The position numbers and the translations under genes were made by a program. Shown here one piece after another: positions 26,386 through 34,179 of a stretch of 40,255 bases of DNA. Under the pieces are notes generated by a model. The model was not told the DNA's origin. It saw only the letters and a list, made by a program, of their open reading frames with translations, and did no database searches. Location: contig CAMAUX010000052.1 of assembly GCA_945861435.1 (NCBI GenBank), positions 1-40,255 of the forward strand, read 5' to 3'. How positions within the stretch are numbered: position 1 is the first letter of the stretch; each line of letters opens with the position of its first letter. Origin of the DNA: Chthoniobacter flavus (lineage in GTDB: Bacteria > Verrucomicrobiota > Verrucomicrobiia > Chthoniobacterales > Chthoniobacteraceae).

Positions 26386-28227
26386 TTGAAAGAAGCTGCC
26401 TCCAGCACCGCCGTCGTCGAGCCGTCGAATTTCGCGCTGGTGCTGCGTTTGCTGGGGATGACGTGGCGGTATCGGTGGGGATGTTTGAAGGTGCTCGGAG
26501 CGCAACTCGGGCATCTTGCGCTTGGGATGTTGGGGATCGGACTGACGGGGCTGGGGATTGATGCGCTGCGGCATGCAGTGGATCCCGCAGCGCGTGCGCC
26601 GGCGTGGCCTGGTGTGCTGCGTCCACCGGAGGAATGGGGGCCCGTGGCGGTGGTGGGGTCGGTGGCGGGTGGGATTCTTGTGGTGGCGCTGGTGCGGCTG
26701 CTGCTCGGGTATCTGAGTGGGTGGTGGTTTGGAGAGTTGCTGCAGGGGCGGCTGGTGGTGGATTTGCGGGCGGAGTGTTATGACCGGATGCAGAGGCTGT
26801 CGTTTCGGTTCTTCGACTCGAATGCGAGCGGGTCGCTGATCAACCGGGTGGCGGGGGATATTCAGTTCACGCGGTTGTTTGTGGACGGGGTGCTTTTCCA
26901 GATGGTGCTGCTGGTGGTGTCGGTGGGGGCGTCGCTCTGCTACATGCTGGCGATTCATGTGAGGCTGACGCTGGCGTGCATTGCGACGATGCCGCTGGTG
27001 TGGGTGGCGTCCGCTTTGTTCTCGCGTGCGGTGAAGCCCGCGTACAAGGAGGCGAGCGAACTCAACGACAGCCTTGGCCAGAGGCTTGCAGAGAGCATCC
27101 GTGGGATGCGGGTGATCAAGGCGTTCTCGCTGGAGGCGGCGGAGATGGCGCGCTTCGAGAAGGCAAACGACACGCTCTCGCGGCAGCAACACCGGATTTT
27201 CCGACGGGTGTCGGTGTTCGTGCCGGTGATCCTGTTTTTGAGTCAGGCGAATGTGGTGGTGCTGCTGGCGTACGGGGGGATCCTTGCGGCGCGCGGTGAG
27301 ATCGGGATCGGGACGGGGTTGGTGGGGTTTGCGGCGATCATTCAGCAGTTCGCGGGTCAGATTGCTGGGATCGGTAATATCGCTAACACGGCACAGCAGA
27401 GTCTGCGTGCTGCGGCGCGGGTTTTTGAGGTGTTGGATGCGCCGGTGCAGGTGGAGTCACCCTCGGAACCGGCTCCGGTGCAGCCGCTGCGGGGTGCGGT
27501 GCGTTTCGAAGGGGTGACGTTTGGATACGGGAACGCGCGTGTGCTGGAGGAGGTGAGCTTCGAGGTGCAGCCCGGGCAGTGCGTGGCGATCGTTGGGCCG
27601 ATCGGAAGCGGCAAAAGCACGCTGCTCAGTTTGATTCCGCGCTTTTATGATCCAGCGGCCGGGCGGCTGACGATCGACGGGGTGGATGTGCGTGCGATGG
27701 AACTCGCGCACCTGCGGCGTTCGGTGGGGCTGGTGTTTCAAGAAAGCTTCCTGTTCAGCACGACGGTGGCTGCGAACATTGCGTTTGGGAATCCAGGGGC
27801 GACGCAGGAGCAGATCGAGCGTGCGGCGCGGATTGCGGCGGCGCATGAGTTCATCTGCGCGCTGCCGCAGGGGTACGAGACGATACTTGGGGAGGCGGGG
27901 GTGGGGTTGTCAGGTGGACAGCGGCAGCGGTTGGCGATTGCGCGCGCGCTGCTCCTCGATCCTGCGATGCTGCTGCTGGACGATTCGACGGCCTCGGTGG
28001 ATCCGGGGACGGAGCATGAGATCGCGGAGGCGATGGAAGGCGCGATGCGCGGGCGGACGACGTTTGTGGTGGCGCACCGGCCAGGGATGCTGCGGCGGGC
28101 GTCGCTGATTCTTGTGCTGGAAGGCGGGCGGATCGTGCAGCGGGGCACACACGAGGAACTGCTCGCGGTGCCTGGATATTATCGGGAGACGGCGCTGATG
28201 CAGTCGGGAGCGGAGGAGGCGGCATGA
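26386..28227 (+). CDS. ABC exporter half-transporter with degenerate Walker B
   Basis: The 613-residue product has a type I exporter membrane domain (about 25-345, six helices) and a nucleotide-binding domain. Walker A is GPIGSGKS (404-411), the Q-loop is near 452, the signature LSGGQ is canonical (508-512) and Walker B is MLLLDD (528-533), where the catalytic glutamate is replaced by Asp533. This deviation is typical of one half of heterodimeric exporters such as TM287/288 or BmrCD. The start is TTG at 26386; Met25 lies too far into the conserved part. Its stop overlaps the next gene by ATGA at 28224. The exported substrate is unknown; lipid or drug-like molecules are usual for this class. 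Confidence 0.92.
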   Translation: MKEAASSTAVVEPSNFALVLRLLGMTWRYRWGCLKVLGAQLGHLALGMLGIGLTGLGIDALRHAVDPAARAPAWPGVLRPPEEWGPVAVVGSVAGGILVVALVRLLLGYLSGWWFGELLQGRLVVDLRAECYDRMQRLSFRFFDSNASGSLINRVAGDIQFTRLFVDGVLFQMVLLVVSVGASLCYMLAIHVRLTLACIATMPLVWVASALFSRAVKPAYKEASELNDSLGQRLAESIRGMRVIKAFSLEAAEMARFEKANDTLSRQQHRIFRRVSVFVPVILFLSQANVVVLLAYGGILAARGEIGIGTGLVGFAAIIQQFAGQIAGIGNIANTAQQSLRAAARVFEVLDAPVQVESPSEPAPVQPLRGAVRFEGVTFGYGNARVLEEVSFEVQPGQCVAIVGPIGSGKSTLLSLIPRFYDPAAGRLTIDGVDVRAMELAHLRRSVGLVFQESFLFSTTVAANIAFGNPGATQEQIERAARIAAAHEFICALPQGYETILGEAGVGLSGGQRQRLAIARALLLDPAMLLLDDSTASVDPGTEHEIAEAMEGAMRGRTTFVVAHRPGMLRRASLILVLEGGRIVQRGTHEELLAVPGYYRETALMQSGAEEAA

Positions 28228-30101
28228 AGACCGGAGTGAGTCCGACGCTGACGCATGTGAAGCGCGATCCGGAGGAGAGTCGGTGGCGGCCGGAGATGGG
28301 TGTTTTTGGGTTGTTGGCGCGTGTGTTCACGTACGCGCGGCCGCATGCCAGGACGCGGAACTGGCTGGTGTTTCATGTGGTGCTGCGTGCGGGGTTGCTG
28401 CCGCTGTGCACATGGGTGATGGGGTTGGTGATCAGCGGGCCGATCGAGCATCGGGATCCCAGTGGGATTGTGATGGGGGCGCTGGGGTTCGCAGCGGCGG
28501 CGTTGTTGACGAACTTCATGTTCCACTTCCGGTACAAGTACGCGCTGGAGCTTGGTGAGGCGGTGATCCACGACCTGCGGGCGGCGGTGTTCGGGCATGT
28601 GCTGCGGATGCCGATGGCGTATTTTGACGCGACAAAGGTGGGGCGGATCATCGGGCGCGTGACGTCCGATATCGACAGCATCCGGACCGGGGTGCAGGAC
28701 GTGGTTTTTGTGAGTGCGGTCCAGGCGGGGCAGATGCTCGTGGCAGGGGGGCTGATGCTTTACTACGACTGGGTGCTGTTCCTTGTGGTGGCGCTGATCG
28801 CGCCGGTGATCTGGGTGCTGAACCGGACGTTCACGGCGCGGGTGATGGAGGCGCAGCGGCATGCGACGGAGAGTTTCAGCCGGATCACGGCGACGCTTGC
28901 GGAGACGGTGAGCGGTGTGCGAGTGACGCAGGGGTATGCGCGGGAAACGGTGAACGCGGAGGCGTTTCATGCGCTGGTGTCGGATCAGGCGCGTTACAAC
29001 CTTGTGTCTGCGCGGACGGCGGCGGTTTTTCTGCCGTTGCTGGAGTTCAAGACGCACCTGTTCACGGCGCTGGTGCTGGTTCTGGGCGGGTGGCGTGTGC
29101 TGAGTCTGCAATCAGCGACGCCGGTGGCGAACATCATCCAGTTCCTGTTTCTATCGGTGCTTTTCTTTGAGCCGATCAAGGTGATGGGGAATCTGTACGC
29201 ATCGGCTCTTTCGGCGATGGTGGGGGCGGAGCGGGTGTTCCGTCTGCTGGACACGAAGGCCGCATGGGAGGATGCGCCGGACTGCATCGCGCTGCCGCGT
29301 CCTGTGGAGGTTGATTCGCGGGAGAGTGCCTTCGGGGCACGGGTGGAGTTTGAGGGTGTGGGCTTTGCGTATGAGCCGGGGCGTCCGGTGCTGCACGGTG
29401 TGAGTTTTATCGCGGAGCCGGGTGCGACGGTGGCGTTGGTGGGGCACACGGGGAGCGGGAAGACGACGATCACGGCTTTGGTTTCGAAGATGTATCTGCC
29501 GGGGGAAGGGGTGCTGCGGATCGATGGGATCGAGGTGGAGCGTCTGGTGTCGCGCTCGTTGCATGAGCAGATGGGAGTGGTGCATCAGCAGGCGTTTCTT
29601 TTTGAGGGCAGCGTGATGAATAACATCCGCCTCGCGAGGCCCGAGGCCAGTGACGAGGAGGTGGTGCGGGTGACTGAACACCTCGGTTTCCGGGACCTGA
29701 TCGAGGCGTTGCCGGAGGGGTTCGCGACGCAGGTGGGTGAGGGTGGCGCGAATCTGTCGGTGGGTCAGCGGCAGTTGGTGAGCTTTGCGAGGGCGCTGCT
29801 GGTGAACCCGCGGCTGTTGATCTTGGATGAGGCGACGAGCGCGATTGATTCACTCACGGAGTCGCGCATCCAAGGGGCGCTGGCGACGTTGCTCAAGGGG
29901 CGGACGAGCTTTGTGGTGGCGCACCGATTGAGCACGATCCGGCGTGCGGATCTCATTCTTGTGCTGCAGGAAGGGGCGGTGGTGGAGCGCGGGACGCACG
30001 CGGAGTTGATCAAACGCGGTGGGATTTACGCGGGGCTCCACAGTCATTTTGTGGAGGTCGGCGGCGGTGGCGGGCGCTCGGGATTCGGCTCCCGGAGCTG
30101 A
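28224..30101 (+). CDS. ABC exporter half-transporter with canonical catalytic site
   Basis: The 625-residue product is the partner of the upstream gene. The membrane domain spans about 45-345. Walker A is GHTGSGKT (407-414), Walker B is LLILDE (531-536, catalytic Glu536) and the H-loop lies in VVAHRLSTIRRAD. Its signature motif is altered to LSVGQ (511-515). Because ATP sites form between Walker motifs of one half and the signature of the other, the degenerate Asp of the upstream protein and this altered signature would share one crippled site, leaving one active site. The C-terminus is a short Gly-rich tail. The ATGA overlap implies coupled translation and 1:1 assembly. Confidence 0.92.
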   Translation: MKTGVSPTLTHVKRDPEESRWRPEMGVFGLLARVFTYARPHARTRNWLVFHVVLRAGLLPLCTWVMGLVISGPIEHRDPSGIVMGALGFAAAALLTNFMFHFRYKYALELGEAVIHDLRAAVFGHVLRMPMAYFDATKVGRIIGRVTSDIDSIRTGVQDVVFVSAVQAGQMLVAGGLMLYYDWVLFLVVALIAPVIWVLNRTFTARVMEAQRHATESFSRITATLAETVSGVRVTQGYARETVNAEAFHALVSDQARYNLVSARTAAVFLPLLEFKTHLFTALVLVLGGWRVLSLQSATPVANIIQFLFLSVLFFEPIKVMGNLYASALSAMVGAERVFRLLDTKAAWEDAPDCIALPRPVEVDSRESAFGARVEFEGVGFAYEPGRPVLHGVSFIAEPGATVALVGHTGSGKTTITALVSKMYLPGEGVLRIDGIEVERLVSRSLHEQMGVVHQQAFLFEGSVMNNIRLARPEASDEEVVRVTEHLGFRDLIEALPEGFATQVGEGGANLSVGQRQLVSFARALLVNPRLLILDEATSAIDSLTESRIQGALATLLKGRTSFVVAHRLSTIRRADLILVLQEGAVVERGTHAELIKRGGIYAGLHSHFVEVGGGGGRSGFGSRS

Positions 30102-30186
30102 TCGCACGTCATCCGCGTGCAGGTGAAGATGAGGTGGGGAAAGCGTGGTGCTTCGCGGTGCCCGCAACCTCGCCTGCGGCAGCGTG

Positions 30187-30816
30187 CTATTCCCAGTGGT
30201 GCTGTCCGTGCGCGATTTCGGCGAGCACGGGTGCGGCCAGGAGTTGTTCCAAGACGGAGCGGTTGGTGGCTGCAGCAATGGGGTCGGGATCGGGGGACGG
30301 GTGGGAGAGGATGACGCCCGCGCATTCGAGACCGGAAGCCTTGATCGCGTCGACGGTGAGGCGGGTGTGGTTGAGGGCGCCGAGGCGGTTGGCGGCGACG
30401 ACCACCACGGGCAGTTTGAATTCAGCGGCGAGGTCGCTGAGGTCGTAGTCTGAGAGGATCGGGACGCGCCAGCCGCCGACGCCTTCGACGAGGATGCGCG
30501 CGTGGCGTTGCGTGAGCAGCGAGAAGGTCTCGCGGATGAGGGCGAGGTCGATCGGGCGGTTCTCGATGAGTGCGGCCGTGTAGGGCGCGGCGGGTGGACG
30601 GAGCCAGACGGGGTTGACCTCGTTGAGTGAAAGCGCGGCATCGCTTGCGGCGTGGAGGAGTTCCGCGTCGGAGCGTTCGCCGCAGCACAGGGGTTTGAAG
30701 CCGACGGCATCACAGCCTGCGGCGCGCCATGAACGCAGAAGGAGGGAGGCGACGTGGGTTTTGCCGACCCCGGTGTCGGTTCCTGTGAGGAAGACGCTGC
30801 GCTGGAGCGGGTGCAT
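30187..30816 (-). CDS. bioD: Dethiobiotin synthetase
   Basis: The 209-residue product has the P-loop TGTDTGVGKTHVASLLLRSW near the N-terminus and the family blocks FKPLCCGERSDAELL, PPAAPYTAA, ILVEGVGGWRVPI and VVVAANRLGALNHTRLTVDAI. BioD makes dethiobiotin from 7,8-diaminopelargonate, ATP and CO2 in the cytoplasm. Its length is close to the usual 210-230. It is the last gene of the folP-cdaA-cdaR-glmM-bioD unit, 27 bases after glmM. No other biotin gene is in the window. The gene is convergent with the ABC exporter; the 85 bases between hold a short hairpin near 30105-30121 but no T-run. Confidence 0.92.
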   Translation of the reverse strand: MHPLQRSVFLTGTDTGVGKTHVASLLLRSWRAAGCDAVGFKPLCCGERSDAELLHAASDAALSLNEVNPVWLRPPAAPYTAALIENRPIDLALIRETFSLLTQRHARILVEGVGGWRVPILSDYDLSDLAAEFKLPVVVVAANRLGALNHTRLTVDAIKASGLECAGVILSHPSPDPDPIAAATNRSVLEQLLAAPVLAEIAHGQHHWE

Positions 30817-30843
30817 CGCTGGGGAAGACGCTTGTGCGCTTCG

Positions 30844-32265
30844 TTAGAGGCCGATGCGTTCCTGGAGTACGGCGGCGATGCGGTCGGCCTGCTGGTTGAT
30901 GCGGGAACCGTCGCGGCCTTCGATGAGAAGGCGGACCTTGGGTTCGGTGCCGGAGTAGCGGAGGAGGACGCGTCCCGCGCCCTTGAGTTCGGCCTCGGCT
31001 TCCTGAACGAGTTGGAGGACGTCCGGGAGTTGTTCGAGCGGAGGCTTTTCGCGGACGCGCAGGTTGCGCTGCGCCTGGGGATACTTGATGAGGCAGGCCT
31101 TGAGTTCGCTGAGGGGGCGGCCGGTTTCTGCCATGATGCGGAGGATCTGGAGCGCGGCGACGATGCCATCGCCGGTGGTGGCGTAGTCGCGGAAGATCAT
31201 GTGGCCGCTTTGTTCGCCGCCGACGTTGAGGTTGCCGTGCATCATGGCTTCGATGACGTAGCGGTCGCCGACCTTTGTGCGGAGGACGCGGCCCTCGTTG
31301 CGCTGGAGGGTTTCGTCGAGGCCGAAGTTGCTCATGACGGTGGCGACGAGGGTGTTCTTGGCGAGTTGCCCGCGCTTGATGAGATCGAGTGCGGCGATGG
31401 CCATGATCTCATCGCCGTCGACGAGTTCGCCGTTTTCATCGCAGAGGATGACGCGGTCGGCGTCGCCATCGTGGCTGATGCCGACGTGTGCGCCGGATTC
31501 GCGGACGATGCGCTGGATTTCAGCGGGGTGGGTGCTGCCGCAGTTTTCGTTGATGTTGCGGCCGTTGGGGGTGGTGTGGGCTGTGACGACGTCGGCGCCG
31601 AGTTCGCGGAGGATGCAGGGGGAGGACTTGTAGGCGGCGCCGTTGGCGGCATCGAGGGCGATGCGCATGCGTTCGAGGGTCATGCCCTTTGGGAAGCTTG
31701 CCTTGGCGAATTCGACGTAGCGGCCGAGTGCGTCGTCGATGCGGGTGGCGCGTCCGATTCTGCCGGCGGTGGGGCGGATGGAGTCGATGGCGCCGCTGAA
31801 GACGAGGTCCTCGATGCGGCGTTCGATGGCGTCGTCGAGTTTGTAACCGTCGTGGCGGAAGAACTTGATGCCGTTGTCTTCGTAGGGGTTGTGGGAGGCG
31901 CTCAGGACGATGCCTGCGTCGGCGCGTAGGGAGCGTGTGATGTAGGCGACGCCTGGGGTGGGCAGGGGCCCGATCATGAGGACGTCTGCGCCGAGGGACA
32001 TGACACCGGAGGCCATGGCGGTCTCGAGCATGTAGCCGGAGAGGCGTGTGTCCTTGCCGATGACGATCTTGGCGCGGCCGTGGGATCTGCTGGAGGCCTC
32101 GCTCATCTGCATGAGGACGTGGGCGGCTGCGCGGCCGAGTTTGAGGGCGGTTTCCGCGGTGACGGGTTCGATGTTGGCGATGCCGCGGACGCCGTCGGTG
32201 CCGAAGATCTTGCGTGGAGGCTGGGTCGCGGGGGAGGGGGTGTCAGTTTGCGGCTGGTGGGACAT
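30844..32265 (-). CDS. glmM: Phosphoglucosamine mutase
   Basis: The 473-residue product has a Pro-rich N-terminal extension of about 18 residues, then KIFGTDGVRGIAN, the phosphoserine loop VLSASHNPYEDNGIKFF (Ser124 is the catalytic residue), the metal loop SHDGDADRVILCDENG, the sugar-binding EQSGHMI and the phosphate-binding LRYSGTEPKVRLLIEG. GlmM interconverts glucosamine-6-phosphate and glucosamine-1-phosphate on the way to UDP-GlcNAc. It follows cdaA and a CdaR-like gene, the classical order cdaA-cdaR-glmM known from Firmicutes, in which GlmM can bind and restrain CdaA. The start ATG at 32265 overlaps the end of the small membrane protein by 23 bases. Confidence 0.95.
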   Translation of the reverse strand: MSHQPQTDTPSPATQPPRKIFGTDGVRGIANIEPVTAETALKLGRAAAHVLMQMSEASSRSHGRAKIVIGKDTRLSGYMLETAMASGVMSLGADVLMIGPLPTPGVAYITRSLRADAGIVLSASHNPYEDNGIKFFRHDGYKLDDAIERRIEDLVFSGAIDSIRPTAGRIGRATRIDDALGRYVEFAKASFPKGMTLERMRIALDAANGAAYKSSPCILRELGADVVTAHTTPNGRNINENCGSTHPAEIQRIVRESGAHVGISHDGDADRVILCDENGELVDGDEIMAIAALDLIKRGQLAKNTLVATVMSNFGLDETLQRNEGRVLRTKVGDRYVIEAMMHGNLNVGGEQSGHMIFRDYATTGDGIVAALQILRIMAETGRPLSELKACLIKYPQAQRNLRVREKPPLEQLPDVLQLVQEAEAELKGAGRVLLRYSGTEPKVRLLIEGRDGSRINQQADRIAAVLQERIGL

Positions 32266-32428
32266 GGGATCTGGGATCGTACGGGGTCTGGTGCTCGGAG
32301 TGGGTTTTAGAGGACTGGGTGGTTGTCCGGATGCTTTTCTTGATGGCCGCCCACAGGGAGACTGCCAGGGCGAGGGAGACGATCTTCGCGAACCAGTGAT
32401 GTTGGAACAGGCGTTGGAGCGGGTTCAT
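32243..32428 (-). CDS. Miniature CdaR/YbbR-like single-pass membrane protein
   Basis: This 61-residue frame reads MNPLQRLFQHHWFAKIVSL followed by a hydrophobic segment ALAVSLWAAI and a short hydrophilic tail. The pattern 'short basic N-terminus, NxxxKIxSLxLAxxLW helix' is the membrane-anchor start of CdaR/YbbR proteins, which normally sit between cdaA and glmM, exactly as here. The extracytoplasmic YbbR domains are absent. It overlaps the end of cdaA by 122 bases in another frame and the start of glmM by 23 bases. It may anchor or regulate CdaA, a role inferred only from position and the helix. The alternative is a chance frame, but the position, the start and the helix argue against it. Confidence 0.6.
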   Translation of the reverse strand: MNPLQRLFQHHWFAKIVSLALAVSLWAAIKKSIRTTTQSSKTHSEHQTPYDPRSHVPPAAN

Positions 32429-33185
32429 TTTTGTCGATGAGCAGGAGCTGGCTGAGGCGTTGCTTGAGGCTTTCGGGATCGAAGTTGCGTTCGATGAGGC
32501 CGCGGTGGCAGAGGGAGACGATCCCGGTTTCCTCGCTGACGACGAGGACGATGGCGTCGGATTCCTCGGTGAGGCCGAGTGCAGCGCGGTGGCGTGTGCC
32601 GAGAGTGCGGTCGAGGTCGACGCGCTGACTGATGGGGAATACGCAGGCGGCGGAGAGGATGCGGCCGTTGCGGATGAGAAGGCCGCCGTCGTGGAGGGGG
32701 GTTTTGGGGAAGAAGAGGGAGACGGCGAGTTCGGGGGAGAGTTCGCAGTCGATGTGGACGCCGGTTTCCGCGAAGGTATCGAGGTGGATTTCGCGTTCGA
32801 TGGCGATGAGGGCGCCGAGTTGGCGGTTGGCGAGTTCGAAGGTGGTGGAGGAAAGGATCTCGACGGTCTCGCGGCTTTGGGAGGCGCCTGCGAGGAGGCG
32901 GTGGCTGCCGAGTGCGGCGAGTGCGCGTCGCAGTTCCGGCTGGAAGATGACGACGAGTGCGAAGGCGAGGAAGGTGACGAGGTTGCGGAAGAGCCAGCTG
33001 ATTTCGGGCAGTTCGAACAGTTCGGAGAAGAGGGCGATGAGGACGAGGAGGACCGCGAGGCCGGTGAGGACCTTGGCGCCGCGGCTGCCACGGAAGAAGA
33101 TCCAGCCGTTGTAGATTGCCACCCAGAGGATGGCGATCTCGAGCAGGTCGCGCCAGTGTTCGAGGGGGTTGCTTGGGGGGATCAT
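32307..33185 (-). CDS. cdaA: Membrane diadenylate cyclase (CdaA/DacA)
   Basis: The 292-residue product has three predicted N-terminal membrane helices (about 14-30, 38-56, 66-81) and a DAC domain (about 100-250) with the catalytic DGG motif in PLHDGGLLIRNGRI (166-168) and RHR in LGTRHRAALG (198-200). It makes c-di-AMP from two ATP. The family core ends near LLLIDKN (residue 253); the last 39 residues are Pro-rich, unconserved and coincide with the overlapping CdaR-like frame. Its start (ATG at 33185) overlaps the stop of folP by 4 bases. Position between folP and glmM supports an operon that links c-di-AMP to cell-wall precursor synthesis. Confidence 0.94.
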   Translation of the reverse strand: MIPPSNPLEHWRDLLEIAILWVAIYNGWIFFRGSRGAKVLTGLAVLLVLIALFSELFELPEISWLFRNLVTFLAFALVVIFQPELRRALAALGSHRLLAGASQSRETVEILSSTTFELANRQLGALIAIEREIHLDTFAETGVHIDCELSPELAVSLFFPKTPLHDGGLLIRNGRILSAACVFPISQRVDLDRTLGTRHRAALGLTEESDAIVLVVSEETGIVSLCHRGLIERNFDPESLKQRLSQLLLIDKNEPAPTPVPTSLVREDRLPRPGSLPVGGHQEKHPDNHPVL

Positions 33186-34015
33186 GCGGCGGCGAGGGCT
33201 TCGGTGGCGCGGATGGCCTCGAGGTTGGGGAGCACGTCGTGGACGCGCAGCACGCTGGCGCCGCGCTGGCGGCCGTAGGCGCTGAGGGCGACGGTGGGCC
33301 AGTGGCGCGCTTCGATGGAGGGCTCGTCGGTGATGATGCCGAGGAAGGATTTTCGCGAAACTCCGAGGACGAGTGGACGCTCTTCGATGCGAAGAGAGGG
33401 GAGCTCGCAGAGCAGTGCCAGATTGTGCTGGAGGGTTTTTCCGAAGCCGATTCCGGGGTCAAAAGCGAGGCACATCGGATCGATTCCGGACCGTAGGGAG
33501 GCGTGGAAGGTTTGTCGAAAAAATTCCCGGACATCGGCCACCACGTCGTCATAGGAGGGGGCGCGCTGCATGTCGGCGGGAGTGCCCTGCATGTGCATGG
33601 CGATGGCGGCGGCGCCGGTTTCTGCGACGACGTCCCGCATGGCGGGGTCGCGGAGGCCGGTGACATCGTTGATGATGGCGGCTCCCGCGCGCACGGCGGC
33701 GCGTGCGACGGCCGGCTTCATGGTGTCGATGGAGAGGATGAGACGCGGATCGTGTGAGAGGCGTTCGATGATGGGGAGGACGCGGCGCATCTCCTCCTGC
33801 TCGGGCACGGGGGTGGCGCCCGGCCGCGTGGATTCGCCGCCGATGTCGAGGATGCGTGCGCCGGCGTCCGCCATGGTTTGTGCGTGGTCCCATGCGCGTT
33901 GCGGGTCGAGGAAGCGGCCGCCGTCGGAAAAGGAATCGGCCGTGACGTTCAGCACGCCCATGACAATGGCATGGGTGCTGAGGTCGAGGATGGGGCCGGA
34001 GGTTTTCCAGAGCAT
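33182..34015 (-). CDS. folP: Dihydropteroate synthase
   Basis: The 277-residue product (from the Met at 34015) contains the DHPS signatures IVMGVLNVTADSFSDGGRFLD, ARILDIGGESTRPGA, LILSIDTMKPAVARAAVRAGAAIINDVTG, AIAMHMQG, DPGIGFGKTLQHN and LVLGVSRKSFLG, ending with LRVHDV. It joins p-aminobenzoate to the pterin pyrophosphate in folate synthesis. The frame extends another 49 codons upstream, but the conserved domain starts directly after the chosen Met, and the extension lacks motifs. It is the first gene of the minus-strand operon with cdaA, glmM and bioD, and is divergent from the gene at 34180, with 164 bases between them for both promoters. Confidence 0.94.
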   Translation of the reverse strand: MLWKTSGPILDLSTHAIVMGVLNVTADSFSDGGRFLDPQRAWDHAQTMADAGARILDIGGESTRPGATPVPEQEEMRRVLPIIERLSHDPRLILSIDTMKPAVARAAVRAGAAIINDVTGLRDPAMRDVVAETGAAAIAMHMQGTPADMQRAPSYDDVVADVREFFRQTFHASLRSGIDPMCLAFDPGIGFGKTLQHNLALLCELPSLRIEERPLVLGVSRKSFLGIITDEPSIEARHWPTVALSAYGRQRGASVLRVHDVLPNLEAIRATEALAAA

Positions 34016-34179
34016 GGTGCGGGGTGTAAGGAGGAGATCTTTCGCGTGCCCGGGGGTGAAGGCAAGGGCGAGGGAAAGACAAATGAGATCTTGGCGCGTC
34101 CGGCGGTCGCGGCCAGATTGTGAGGCTCGCGAGCCGGGGGCTGTTCTGAGACTCCGCCGCATTACTTCAAATCCATCTC

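Noticed and set aside
32425-33666. 413-codon minus-strand frame across folP and cdaA
   Set aside because: It is an alternative frame of two well-supported genes with Pro/Arg/Ser-rich composition.
34016-34162. 49-codon N-terminal extension of dihydropteroate synthase
   Set aside because: The extension lacks conservation-type motifs, and the enzyme family starts at the Met at 34015.
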